Assembly (NCBI GenBank): GCA_947495915.1
Contig: CANMAW010000003.1
Span: 398,308-462,307 of the forward strand
DNA length: 64,000 nucleotides
Reading direction: 5' to 3'
Source: Maribacter algarum (ex Lu et al. 2025) (nom. illeg.)
GTDB lineage: Bacteria > Bacteroidota > Bacteroidia > Flavobacteriales > Flavobacteriaceae
Part shown: positions 1-8,353 of the stretch, in pieces
How positions within the stretch are numbered: the stretch's first letter is position 1
Layout: each line of letters begins with the position of its first letter
The notes under the pieces: model-generated
Told to the model about the DNA's origin: nothing
Databases searched by the model: none
What the model saw: only the letters and a program-made list of their open reading frames with translations
Position numbers and translations under genes: made by a program

Positions 1-19
1 GCAGATTTTAATTTGATTT

Positions 20-38
20 ATAACAAATTTCTTGTTAT
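20..38. repeat. Short inverted repeat near the window edge
   Basis: A perfect 7-bp inverted repeat (ATAACAA / TTGTTAT) with a 5-nt loop lies about 100 bp before the first gene. It could be the end of an upstream transcription unit or an operator. The arms are AT-rich and no T-tract follows, so no role is assigned. Confidence 0.3.
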
Positions 39-110
39 GACTAAAAGCTAAATACCTATTGCCATAAAAGCTATTTTCAATCAAGCCGAAACTAATCAAA
101 CAAATCTCCT

Positions 111-118
111 TATTTTTG
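111..118 (+). promoter_or_regulatory. Candidate Bacteroidota -7 promoter element
   Basis: TATTTTTG is a full match to the Bacteroidota -7 consensus TAnnTTTG and ends 16 nt before the ATG at 135. No clear TTG/TTTG -33 element is seen 17-23 nt upstream, so the call rests on the -7 box and its position. Confidence 0.35.
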
Positions 119-134
119 AGAAAAAATAATATCT

Positions 135-1100
135 ATGTTGAAAGTTGGTGTTTTAGGTGCAGGTCATTTAGGAAAAATTCACTTACGTCTACTCAACGAA
201 TCTAAAAAGTATCAGTTGGTTGGGTTTTATGACCCAGATGCTATAAACGCAAAAAAAGTGGCTGCCGAATTTGGCTATACATATTTTGAGAACATTAACA
301 CCTTAATTGAAGCAGTTGATGTTGTAGATATTGTTACTCCTACCCTTTCGCATTTTGAGTGTGCGAAAAAAGCCATCGAGAAAGGAAAGAATGTTTTTAT
401 AGAAAAACCAATCACCAATACACTTGCCGAAGCTGAAGAATTGCTACAACTAGAGAAGCAACATAATGTTCTTGGACAGGTTGGTCATGTAGAGCGTTTT
501 AACCCAGCATTTATTGCTGTAAAAGGGCAAATTAATAGTCCGATGTTTATTGAAACACATCGTCTTGCAGAATTTAATCCTAGAGGTACCGATGTGCCTG
601 TAGTTTTAGATTTAATGATTCATGATATTGATGCTATTTTAAGTCTTGTAAATTCAGAGGTAAAAAAAATCAACGCAAGTGGTGTTTCAGTAATTAGCAA
701 TTCACCAGATATCGCCAATGCTCGTATCGAATTTGAAAATGGCTGCGTTGCTAATTTAACAGCGAGTAGAATTTCTCTTAAAAACATGAGAAAATCTAGA
801 TTCTTTCAAAAAGACGCCTATATCTCTGTTGACTTTTTAGAGAAAAAAGTGGAAGTTGTAAAAATGAAAGATGCTCCTGAAAGTCCTGGTGATTTTGATA
901 TGATTTTACAAAATGCAGAAGGAGTAAAAAAGCAAATCTATTTTGAAAATCCTGAGATTGTTACTAACAACGCTATTGCTGATGAATTGGAGACTTTTGC
1001 TGATGCAATTAACAACAAAACAGTACCCGTTGTTAGTCTTAGTCAAGGCACAAGAGCCCTAAAGGTGGCTTTGCAAATTATTGCTTCTTTTAAAGATTAG
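135..1100 (+). CDS. Gfo/Idh/MocA family NAD(P)-dependent oxidoreductase
   Basis: A 321-residue protein with an N-terminal Rossmann fold: the dinucleotide motif GAGHLG is at residues 8-13 and the family EKP motif at 90-92, where the Lys is the usual catalytic residue. A GHVERFNP stretch (117-124) begins the C-terminal substrate domain. The family oxidises or reduces sugars, inositols and related polyols with NAD(P)H in the cytoplasm; the substrate cannot be read from sequence. The ATG follows a -7-like box at 111. The next gene starts 45 nt downstream on the same strand, so co-transcription is likely. Confidence 0.9.
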   Translation: MLKVGVLGAGHLGKIHLRLLNESKKYQLVGFYDPDAINAKKVAAEFGYTYFENINTLIEAVDVVDIVTPTLSHFECAKKAIEKGKNVFIEKPITNTLAEAEELLQLEKQHNVLGQVGHVERFNPAFIAVKGQINSPMFIETHRLAEFNPRGTDVPVVLDLMIHDIDAILSLVNSEVKKINASGVSVISNSPDIANARIEFENGCVANLTASRISLKNMRKSRFFQKDAYISVDFLEKKVEVVKMKDAPESPGDFDMILQNAEGVKKQIYFENPEIVTNNAIADELETFADAINNKTVPVVSLSQGTRALKVALQIIASFKD

Positions 1101-1145
1101 GTTTTAGCCCAATTACTTTTAACGCCAAAAAACAATAAAAAATTG

Positions 1146-2033
1146 ATGAAAAAAATTGCAGTTATCGGTGCAGGTACCATGGGGAATGGAATTGCACATG
1201 TATTTGCTCAAAACGGATACGAAGTAAATCTTATAGACATCGCTCAAGAGTCATTAGATAAAGGTCTTGCGACCATCGCAAAGAATCTTGATCGCATGGT
1301 TAATAAAGACAAAATATCAGCTGATGATAAAGCGCAAACATTAGATCGTATTACGGGCATGACTAGTTTAAAAGATGGAATATCTGATAGCGATTTGATT
1401 GTTGAAGCTGCAACAGAGAATACTTCCTTAAAACTTCAGATTTTTAAAGATCTTGATGCATATTCGCGACCAGAAGCAATACTGGCTACAAACACATCAT
1501 CGATTTCAATTACACAAATAGCAGCGGTAACATCAAGACCTGAAAAGGTTATTGGCATGCATTTTATGAATCCTGTTCCGATCATGAAACTTGTTGAAAT
1601 CATCCGTGGTTATAGCACCTCAGATGAAACAACAACAGCAATAATGACGCTTTCTGAAAAGCTTGGCAAAGTACCTACGGAGGTAAACGATTACCCAGGG
1701 TTTGTTGCCAATAGAATTTTAATGCCTATGATTAATGAAGCCATTGAAACCTTGTATAACAAGGTTGCCGGTGTAAATGAAATTGACACCGTAATGAAAT
1801 TAGGTATGGCACACCCTATGGGCCCGCTTCAATTGGCAGATTTTATTGGTCTTGATGTTTGCTTATCTATTTTAAATGTAATGTACGACGGATTTAAAAA
1901 TCCTAAGTACGCGCCCTGCCCATTACTGGTTAATATGGTAACAGCAGGAAAAATAGGAGTTAAATCAGGAGAAGGTTTTTATGACTATTCACAATCACGC
2001 AAAGCAGAAACTGTTTCGAATCAATTTAGATAA
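1146..2033 (+). CDS. 3-hydroxyacyl-CoA (3-hydroxybutyryl-CoA) dehydrogenase
   Basis: A 295-residue single-function enzyme that interconverts 3-hydroxyacyl-CoA and 3-oxoacyl-CoA with NAD(H), in beta-oxidation or butanoate metabolism. The dinucleotide motif GAGTMG is at residues 8-13. The catalytic His sits in MHFMNPV (His139), with Glu151 following and the NADxG-like region FVANR near 187-190. The length fits stand-alone HBD/PaaH enzymes rather than FadB-type fusions. A TTG codon lies one codon upstream, but the ATG at 1146 is preferred. Its stop abuts the ATG of the next gene with no gap, which indicates an operon. Confidence 0.92.
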   Translation: MKKIAVIGAGTMGNGIAHVFAQNGYEVNLIDIAQESLDKGLATIAKNLDRMVNKDKISADDKAQTLDRITGMTSLKDGISDSDLIVEAATENTSLKLQIFKDLDAYSRPEAILATNTSSISITQIAAVTSRPEKVIGMHFMNPVPIMKLVEIIRGYSTSDETTTAIMTLSEKLGKVPTEVNDYPGFVANRILMPMINEAIETLYNKVAGVNEIDTVMKLGMAHPMGPLQLADFIGLDVCLSILNVMYDGFKNPKYAPCPLLVNMVTAGKIGVKSGEGFYDYSQSRKAETVSNQFR

Positions 2034-3269
2034 ATGGCAACCATAAAACCTTTTAAAGCCATAAGGCCGGTAAAAGACAAAGTCAGTTTGGTCACCTCAC
2101 GATCTTACCACGAATATTCGAAAAGGGAATTAAATGCTGTCTTAGAATTTAATCCCTTTTCCTTTCTTCATATCATTAATCCTGGTTACAAATATGCTAA
2201 AAACGTTTCCGGAGAAGAAAGATTTAAACTAGTGCACAATAGATATTTAGAGTTTCTTGAAGAAAATATCTTTTTAAAAGATTCTTCTGATTCTATATAC
2301 CTATACCAAATGAAAAAAGGAAATCGCTCGTTCAGGGGATTTTTCTGCGCTACCAGTGTTGCTGAATACCGAAATAATTTAATTAAAAAGCATGAAAACA
2401 CTATAAAACCAAGAGAAGAATTATTTGCTAGCTATTTAGACACAGTTAAATTCAATGCAGAACCCGTGCTTATGACGTATGCTGACGATAAAGTTATTGC
2501 AGGTATTCTAAATAGTGTAATGCAAGAACAACCCGAATACCTGTTTTCTACTAGAGACAAAATAATCCATCGCCTTTGGAAAATTTCCAACAAAATAACG
2601 ATTCAGAAAATTCAAACAGCATTTGAAAAAATTGATGCATTATATATTGCAGATGGTCATCATCGCAGCGCCTCATCAAACTTGCTTGCACTACAAGCAG
2701 AACAAAAAAATACGTCGCATATAGGCAATGAACCGTATAACTTTTTTATGAGTTATTTGATACCTGAATCTGAAATAAAAATTTATGAATTTAACCGAAT
2801 GGTTAAAGATTTAAACGGGTTATCAAAAGAAAGCTTACTCATAAAACTTGATGAATCTTTTAGAATTCAAAACAAAGGAGCAATTTTATATAAACCTACC
2901 AAAAAGCATCATTTTAGTATGTATTTAGATGGAGAATTCTACTCGCTATATCTACGCAAGAAGGTCTACGAGTTTACCGATGCATTAAGCCATTTAGACA
3001 CTCAAATTCTTTATCAAACAATACTGAAACCGATCTTAGGTGTTAACAACCTTCGTAAAGATAAGCGTATTCATTACGGCTACGGCAAACATAATATTAT
3101 CAAAATGAAAGATCAAATTGATAAAGGAAAATTTGCTGTAGGTTTTAGCCTAGTACCTGTTGAAATAGATGAAATTAAAGCAATTGCAGATGCAGGCTTG
3201 GTTATGCCCCCAAAAAGCACTTATATTGAACCAAAACTAAGAAGCGGATTAGCAATTTACGAATTGTAA
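2034..3269 (+). CDS. DUF1015 family protein
   Basis: A 411-residue protein of the DUF1015 family, common in Bacteroidota and some anaerobes. The signature DGHHR lies at residues 207-211 and a second conserved HENT at 120-123. There is no signal peptide or membrane segment, so it is probably cytoplasmic. The family has no established activity; the clustered His/Asp residues suggest a catalytic or metal site, which is inference. The ATG follows the preceding stop directly, so it is translationally coupled to the dehydrogenase. The C-terminus is complete. Confidence 0.88.
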   Translation: MATIKPFKAIRPVKDKVSLVTSRSYHEYSKRELNAVLEFNPFSFLHIINPGYKYAKNVSGEERFKLVHNRYLEFLEENIFLKDSSDSIYLYQMKKGNRSFRGFFCATSVAEYRNNLIKKHENTIKPREELFASYLDTVKFNAEPVLMTYADDKVIAGILNSVMQEQPEYLFSTRDKIIHRLWKISNKITIQKIQTAFEKIDALYIADGHHRSASSNLLALQAEQKNTSHIGNEPYNFFMSYLIPESEIKIYEFNRMVKDLNGLSKESLLIKLDESFRIQNKGAILYKPTKKHHFSMYLDGEFYSLYLRKKVYEFTDALSHLDTQILYQTILKPILGVNNLRKDKRIHYGYGKHNIIKMKDQIDKGKFAVGFSLVPVEIDEIKAIADAGLVMPPKSTYIEPKLRSGLAIYEL

Positions 3270-3307
3270 AAAACTTAATTTTTTCAATAAAAGACAACAT
3301 ACTCATA

Positions 3308-3967
3308 ATGTCAATAAAAGAAAGGTTAAATAGTATAAAGCAAAAACTACCTGAGCAGGTACAATTGGTTGCTGTTTCTAAAACAAAACCCATTGAAGAT
3401 ATCAAGACTGCCTACGAAACTGGGCAACGAATTTTTGGTGAAAATAAAATTCAAGAAATGACTCAGAAATGGGAAGTTTTACCAAAAGATATTGAGTGGC
3501 ATATGATTGGTCATGTTCAGAGAAATAAGGTAAAATATATGGCGCCGTATGTAACTTTGATACACGGCATAGACAGCCTTCGTTTATTAAAAGAAGTCAA
3601 CAAACAAGCCTTGAAAAACAACCGAGTTATAAAATGTTTGTTACAAATTCATATTGCCGAAGAAGCTTCGAAATTCGGATTTAGCACTGAGGAAGTACTT
3701 GAGTTGATAACAGGTGAAGAATTCACAGCGCTTCAAAATATAAAAATTGTCGGATTAATGGGTATGGCAACCTTTACGGAAAACAATGATCAAGTTCGAA
3801 GAGAGTTTCAACAATTAAAATCAGTTTTTGAAAAAGTTAAACAAGAGATTCCGCATGTTGAAATTCTTTCAATGGGCATGAGTGGCGACTATCATATTGC
3901 TATTGACGAAGGAAGTACTATGGTGCGTATTGGAAGTAGTATCTTTGGTTCGAGAAATTCCCATTAG
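3308..3967 (+). CDS. yggS: YggS/PLPBP family pyridoxal 5'-phosphate-binding protein
   Basis: A 219-residue alanine-racemase-fold protein. The PLP Lys is in AVSKTKP (Lys25). The motif FGENKIQE is near 43-50, WHMIGHVQ near 64-71, and the C-terminal phosphate-binding MGMSGDY...VRIGSSIFG is intact. These cytoplasmic proteins buffer PLP and help keep amino-acid and vitamin B6 pools balanced; no catalysis is known for the family. It sits between DUF1015 and the nuclease fusion with short gaps (38 and 9 nt) and is probably part of the same transcript. Confidence 0.93.
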   Translation: MSIKERLNSIKQKLPEQVQLVAVSKTKPIEDIKTAYETGQRIFGENKIQEMTQKWEVLPKDIEWHMIGHVQRNKVKYMAPYVTLIHGIDSLRLLKEVNKQALKNNRVIKCLLQIHIAEEASKFGFSTEEVLELITGEEFTALQNIKIVGLMGMATFTENNDQVRREFQQLKSVFEKVKQEIPHVEILSMGMSGDYHIAIDEGSTMVRIGSSIFGSRNSH

Positions 3968-3976
3968 AAAAAATAG

Positions 3977-5350
3977 ATGTATACAATTTTAGATATTGAA
4001 ACCACGGGCGGTAAATACAATGAAGAAGGTATTACTGAAATCGCGATACATAAATTTGATGGGCATACTGTTATAGATAAATTCATTTCTTTGGTAAATC
4101 CTGAAAAAGACATTCAGCCTTTTGTAGTGAAACTCACAGGAATTAACAATAAAATGCTACGATCGGCTCCAAAATTTCATGAAATTGCCAAGCGTATTGT
4201 AGAAATAACAGAAGGCACCGTAATTGTTGCGCATAATGCACAATTTGATTACAGAATTCTTCGAACAGAATTCAGAAGGTTAGGGTATAATTTTGAACGC
4301 AAAACATTATGTACCGTAGAATTATCACAAAAATTACTACCTGATGCTGAGTCTCATAGCTTAGGTAAATTGGTAAGATCATTAGGTATAGCAGTTAGTG
4401 ATCGACATAGAGCCAATGGTGATGCTCTGGCAACATTAAAGCTGTTCAAATTATTATTGGCCAAAGATTCGGATAAGTCCATTATTCAAAATGTAATTAA
4501 AGCCGAAACTTTAGGAGAACTTTCTCCTAGACAACTTGATATTATTGATGTATTACCCAACGATACTGGCGTATACTATATGCACAATAAAGATGGAGAC
4601 ATCATTTTTATTGGCAACAGTAGTAATATTAAAAAAAGGGTGAATCAGCATTTCACCAAAAGTGGCGATCGCGCTCGCAAACTACAAAAGGAAACAAAAA
4701 AAGTTACTTTTGAAAAGACTGGTAGTGAGCTAGTTGCAGTTTTGAAAGAACACGAAGAAATTAGAAGAAAACGACCAAAATTCAACCATAAGCCTAGAGT
4801 AAAACTGTTCTCTCACGGACTGTATCAACATATTTCAGAAAATGGCTATATTATTTTTCAAAATGCAGCCATAAACGCCAAAGGTAAAGCTGGTTTAGTT
4901 ACTACATTCAACAGCAATGCAGCTGCTAAAAATTTTCTTTATAAAATTACAGCAACCTATTCTTTATGTGAAAAATTAAATGGTATTTCAGAGGCTAAAG
5001 AAAATTGCTCAAAATACACGGTAGAAAAGTGTTTTGGCGCTTGTATTCAAAAAGAATCAGTGGCTGATTATAATGAACGTGCCATGAAAATCATTAACAA
5101 ATACTCGCTAGGCAAAAAGAATTGCGTCATAATAAATAAAGGCCGTGAAATTGGTGAATACAGTGCTATACTCATCAAAAATGGTCAATTTAAAGGTATC
5201 GGTTATTATGATTTGAATCACCAACTAAATAATATTCATATCTTAGAAACTCTGATTACCCCAATGCAAGGGGGTGCAAATTCAATTCATATAATTGAGA
5301 GTTATATGAGAAAGAAAAAAGTTTTTAAAATAATTGACTTACAATCCTAA
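3977..5350 (+). CDS. DnaQ-like 3'-5' exonuclease fused to a GIY-YIG (UvrC N-terminal/Cho-like) nuclease
   Basis: A 457-residue two-domain nuclease. Residues 1-165 form a DEDDh exonuclease with Asp6 and Glu8 (LDIETTGG), Asp91 (HNAQFD), and His144 with Asp149 (HRANGDA). Residues about 190-280 form a GIY-YIG domain with GVY at 198-200, FIG at 211-213, Arg221 and a downstream Glu near 258-260. A less defined C-terminal region follows. Such fusions of an epsilon-type exonuclease with a UvrC-like incision domain occur in several bacterial phyla and are thought to act in DNA repair. The role here is inferred from domains only. The ORF overlaps the next gene by 17 nt. Confidence 0.88.
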   Translation: MYTILDIETTGGKYNEEGITEIAIHKFDGHTVIDKFISLVNPEKDIQPFVVKLTGINNKMLRSAPKFHEIAKRIVEITEGTVIVAHNAQFDYRILRTEFRRLGYNFERKTLCTVELSQKLLPDAESHSLGKLVRSLGIAVSDRHRANGDALATLKLFKLLLAKDSDKSIIQNVIKAETLGELSPRQLDIIDVLPNDTGVYYMHNKDGDIIFIGNSSNIKKRVNQHFTKSGDRARKLQKETKKVTFEKTGSELVAVLKEHEEIRRKRPKFNHKPRVKLFSHGLYQHISENGYIIFQNAAINAKGKAGLVTTFNSNAAAKNFLYKITATYSLCEKLNGISEAKENCSKYTVEKCFGACIQKESVADYNERAMKIINKYSLGKKNCVIINKGREIGEYSAILIKNGQFKGIGYYDLNHQLNNIHILETLITPMQGGANSIHIIESYMRKKKVFKIIDLQS

Positions 5351-6200
5351 ACTTTTGAAAGAAGAAAAACCGCAACAAGGCTGGAAGAACAAACTTCATG
5401 AAATCATTTATGAAGCTGATACACCGTTAGGAAAGTGGTTTGATTTAATCTTAATTCTTCTTATTCTTTTAAGTGTTATTCTAATAATGTTTGAGAGTGT
5501 AAAAGAAATTGACGATCTATATCATGGAACTTTACTCACTCTAGAGTGGATTATAACCATATTCTTTACCATAGAATATATTGCTCGAATTATATCAATA
5601 AAAAAGCCATTCAAGTATATATTTAGTTTTTATGGTATCATTGATTTTATATCAACCATACCACTCTACCTGTCATATTTGTTTGCTGGCTCTCAAGTTT
5701 TACTCGCCGTTCGTGTTTTTAGAATGTTACGAATTTTCAGAATCTTGAAGCTCGTTAAATTCATCGGTGAAGCTTCACAACTTACTCGAGCACTAAAAGC
5801 TAGTAGAGCTAAAATTGCTGTTTTTATCTATGTAGTACTAATTCTTTCTGTAATAATGGGCACTATCATGTACCTCATTGAAAGCGATGCAGCAGGCTTT
5901 ACGAGTATTCCACGAAGTATTTATTGGACCATCGTTACTCTTACAACAGTTGGTTATGGTGATATTGCCCCGCAAACCGCGGTAGGACAATTTATCGCAA
6001 CAGTGATTATGATTTTAGGTTATGGTATCATTGCAGTACCTACGGGTATTGTTACGGTGGAGTTCTCTAAAAGTGGTAAAGCCAATGTTAATGGTGAACA
6101 ATTGGTAAGTTTAAATACTCAATGTTGTAAAAGCTGTTCTAAAGAAGGCCATCGTGATGATGCTACTCATTGTTTTAACTGCGGATCACAGTTGCGATGA
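5334..6200 (+). CDS. Voltage-gated K+ channel-type ion transporter with C-terminal zinc ribbon
   Basis: A 288-residue inner-membrane channel of the six-TM type. Hydrophobic S1 is at about 37-53. An Arg-rich S4 spans 127-142 (RVFRMLRIFRILKL). The potassium selectivity filter TVGYGD is at 205-210 between the last two helices. The tail carries C264/C265, C268, C280 and C283 in a CxxC...CxxC arrangement that should bind zinc. The start used is TTG at 5334, overlapping the previous gene by 17 nt; a second TTG at 5355 is also possible and no ATG is suitable. It overlaps miaA by 4 nt (ATGA). Confidence 0.88.
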   Translation: MTYNPKLLKEEKPQQGWKNKLHEIIYEADTPLGKWFDLILILLILLSVILIMFESVKEIDDLYHGTLLTLEWIITIFFTIEYIARIISIKKPFKYIFSFYGIIDFISTIPLYLSYLFAGSQVLLAVRVFRMLRIFRILKLVKFIGEASQLTRALKASRAKIAVFIYVVLILSVIMGTIMYLIESDAAGFTSIPRSIYWTIVTLTTVGYGDIAPQTAVGQFIATVIMILGYGIIAVPTGIVTVEFSKSGKANVNGEQLVSLNTQCCKSCSKEGHRDDATHCFNCGSQLR

Positions 6201-7099
6201 AAAAGACATTAATTGTTGTTGTTGGCCCCACTGCAATAGGTAAAACCACGTTAGCTATTGCTCTTGCCAAGCATTTTAAAACTGAAATTCTTTCCGCAGA
6301 TTCACGACAGTTTTACAAAGAAATGAGCATTGGTACAGCGGTACCGACCATTGAAGAACTTCAAGCAGCAAAACATCATTTTATTCAACATGTGAGTATT
6401 CATCAAGAATATAATGTAGGAGACTTTGAACGCGATGCCATAGAAAAAGCAAAAGAACTATTTAAGCAACATAATATCGCAATTTTGGTTGGAGGAAGCG
6501 GCTTATATGTTGATGCAGTTACCAAAGGTCTTGATAAATTTCCGAAGATTGATAATGAAATTCGAATGAAACTGAATCATGATTTAAAAACAAAGGGAAT
6601 TACATTTTTGCAAGATCAATTGAAAATACTTGATCCAATTTATTATCAAAAAGTCGATTTAGATAATCCGCATCGGTTAATAAGAGCTTTAGAAATCTGT
6701 ATAGGAACAAAACAAGCTTATTCCTCTTTTATAGGGCAACAGAAACCTGAACGACCATTTAAAGTTCTAACCATTGGCATCAATGCTGATCGTGATATTA
6801 TTTATGACAGAATCAACAGACGTGTTGATATAATGATGAATGAAGGCCTATTGGATGAGGTCAAGAAACTAGTTTCACATAAAAATTTAAATGCGCTACA
6901 AACTGTAGGTTACCGAGAAATTTTTGGTTATTTAGATGGAGATTATGAATTAGGTTTCGCCATTTCTGAAATTAAGAAAAATACCCGAAGGTTTGCGAAA
7001 CGACAGCTAACTTGGTTTCGAAAAAATAAGGAAACGATTTGGGTTTCTTATAATTACGATTTCAAACAACTTATAGAAGAAATAACATGTAAATTATAA
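6197..7099 (+). CDS. miaA: tRNA dimethylallyltransferase
   Basis: A 300-residue cytoplasmic enzyme that transfers dimethylallyl from DMAPP to N6 of A37 in tRNAs reading UNN codons. The P-loop GPTAIGKT is at residues 10-17, the DSRQFY substrate motif at about 35-40, DNPHR in the middle, and RQLTWFRK near the C-terminus is the tRNA-contact motif. The length is normal for the family. The start overlaps the channel stop by 4 nt, and the stop overlaps the gntK start by 1 nt (TAATG), so the three genes are translationally coupled. Confidence 0.97.
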   Translation: MKKTLIVVVGPTAIGKTTLAIALAKHFKTEILSADSRQFYKEMSIGTAVPTIEELQAAKHHFIQHVSIHQEYNVGDFERDAIEKAKELFKQHNIAILVGGSGLYVDAVTKGLDKFPKIDNEIRMKLNHDLKTKGITFLQDQLKILDPIYYQKVDLDNPHRLIRALEICIGTKQAYSSFIGQQKPERPFKVLTIGINADRDIIYDRINRRVDIMMNEGLLDEVKKLVSHKNLNALQTVGYREIFGYLDGDYELGFAISEIKKNTRRFAKRQLTWFRKNKETIWVSYNYDFKQLIEEITCKL

Positions 7100-7605
7100 T
7101 GAATACAAAACCAATTTTTTATGTGATGGGGGTATCTGGTTGTGGTAAAAGCACCATAGGAAAAATGCTTTCAAAAAATTTGGTCATACCTTTTTATGAT
7201 GGAGATGACTATCACCCTGAGTCTAACGTCAAAAAAATGGAAGCGGGTTACCCACTAAACGATTCAGATCGTCAAGGATGGTTAGAGCGTTTGAATGAAT
7301 TAGCAAAAGAACAAGTTCACAACGGTGCTGTTATTGCCTGTTCTGCTTTGAAAGAAGCCTACCGTGTCATTCTTACAAAAGAATTATCAGATTCGCATTT
7401 CGTTTATTTAGCAGGTACTTATGACGAGATTTCAGCTAGGCTCGCACAACGTAAAAATCATTTTATGCCAGCTGCTCTTTTGCAATCACAATTCAATACA
7501 TTAGAAGTTCCAAAAAATGCAATTTCAGTTTCGATTGCAAATACCCCTGAAGAAATAGTAACAGCTATCATTAGTCAGTATAAATTAAGAAGCCTTGACT
7601 TATAA
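7099..7605 (+). CDS. gntK: Gluconokinase, GntK family
   Basis: A 168-residue kinase that phosphorylates D-gluconate to 6-phosphogluconate, feeding the pentose phosphate or Entner-Doudoroff pathway. The P-loop GVSGCGKST is at residues 11-19. The GntK-specific DGDDYHP follows, with an RQGWL motif and CSALK region. There is no permease next to it, unlike gnt operons; here it ends a housekeeping run. The last codons and the stop lie inside the left half of a perfect palindromic terminator, so the C-terminal residues LRSLDL are encoded by the stem. Confidence 0.9.
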   Translation: MNTKPIFYVMGVSGCGKSTIGKMLSKNLVIPFYDGDDYHPESNVKKMEAGYPLNDSDRQGWLERLNELAKEQVHNGAVIACSALKEAYRVILTKELSDSHFVYLAGTYDEISARLAQRKNHFMPAALLQSQFNTLEVPKNAISVSIANTPEEIVTAIISQYKLRSLDL

Positions 7606-7628
7606 GTCAAGGCTTCTTAATTTTATTT
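7585..7628. terminator. Bidirectional intrinsic terminator between gntK and the response regulator
   Basis: A perfect 36-bp palindrome (two 18-nt halves, 7585-7602 and 7603-7620) is followed by TTTTATTT on the plus strand and flanked by an A-rich stretch that gives T's on the minus strand. It lies between convergent genes and can serve both. The gntK stop codon is within it. Confidence 0.85.
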
Positions 7629-7640
7629 ACTAAAAGATTT

Positions 7641-8348
7641 TTATTCTGTCTTGACAACTAATCTAAAACCTTCTCCGTGAATATTTAAGATTTCAACGCT
7701 ATCATCAACTTTCAAATATTTACGAAGTTTGGCAATGTATACATCCATACTTCTTGAGGTAAAATAGTTGTCATCTCTCCAAATTTTTGTCAAGGCTAGT
7801 TCACGAGGCATTAAATCATTTTCATGTAATGCTAATAAACGTAATAGTTCATTTTCTTTTGGAGACAACTTTATGGCTTCTTCATCTTTAAATTTTAAAA
7901 ATCTAAGTTTTGAATTTAAATGAAAACCACCAATTTGAAATTCAAATTTTCTACTATCAGCAAGGGTATTAGATGCTTTTCTTTGAAGAATTGCTTTAAT
8001 TTTCATCAATAGCACTTCTGAATCAAAGGGTTTATTTAGGTAATCATCAGCACCAGCTTTGTATCCTTTGAGCACATCTTCTTTCATCGTTTTAGCAGTT
8101 AGAAAAACAATAGGCACATTCTCATTCTTTTCTCTAATCTCTTTGGCTAAGGTAAATCCATCCTTATAAGGCATCATAACATCTAGAATACAAATGTCAT
8201 AATTATCGCGTTTGAATTTCTCAAAACCTTCCATTCCATTTTTGGCCAAGGTTACCTCAAAATCATTCATTGACAAATAATCTTTTAGTACTATACCAAA
8301 GTTTGGATCATCTTCCACTAAAAGAATTTTCTTGTTTATCGTTTCCAT
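7641..8348 (-). CDS. OmpR/PhoB-family response regulator
   Basis: A 235-residue regulator with an N-terminal receiver domain (acidic pair Glu12/Asp13, phospho-acceptor Asp56 in DICILDVMMP, conserved Lys in NKPF near 108) and a C-terminal winged-helix DNA-binding domain. It is the last gene of the block and starts 5 nt after the sensor kinase, so the two form one two-component system. The pair resembles the RprX/RprY type of Bacteroidota; that is a family-level resemblance and the regulon is unknown. It converges on gntK across a shared terminator. Confidence 0.93.
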   Translation of the reverse strand: METINKKILLVEDDPNFGIVLKDYLSMNDFEVTLAKNGMEGFEKFKRDNYDICILDVMMPYKDGFTLAKEIREKNENVPIVFLTAKTMKEDVLKGYKAGADDYLNKPFDSEVLLMKIKAILQRKASNTLADSRKFEFQIGGFHLNSKLRFLKFKDEEAIKLSPKENELLRLLALHENDLMPRELALTKIWRDDNYFTSRSMDVYIAKLRKYLKVDDSVEILNIHGEGFRLVVKTE

Positions 8349-8353
8349 AAAAT

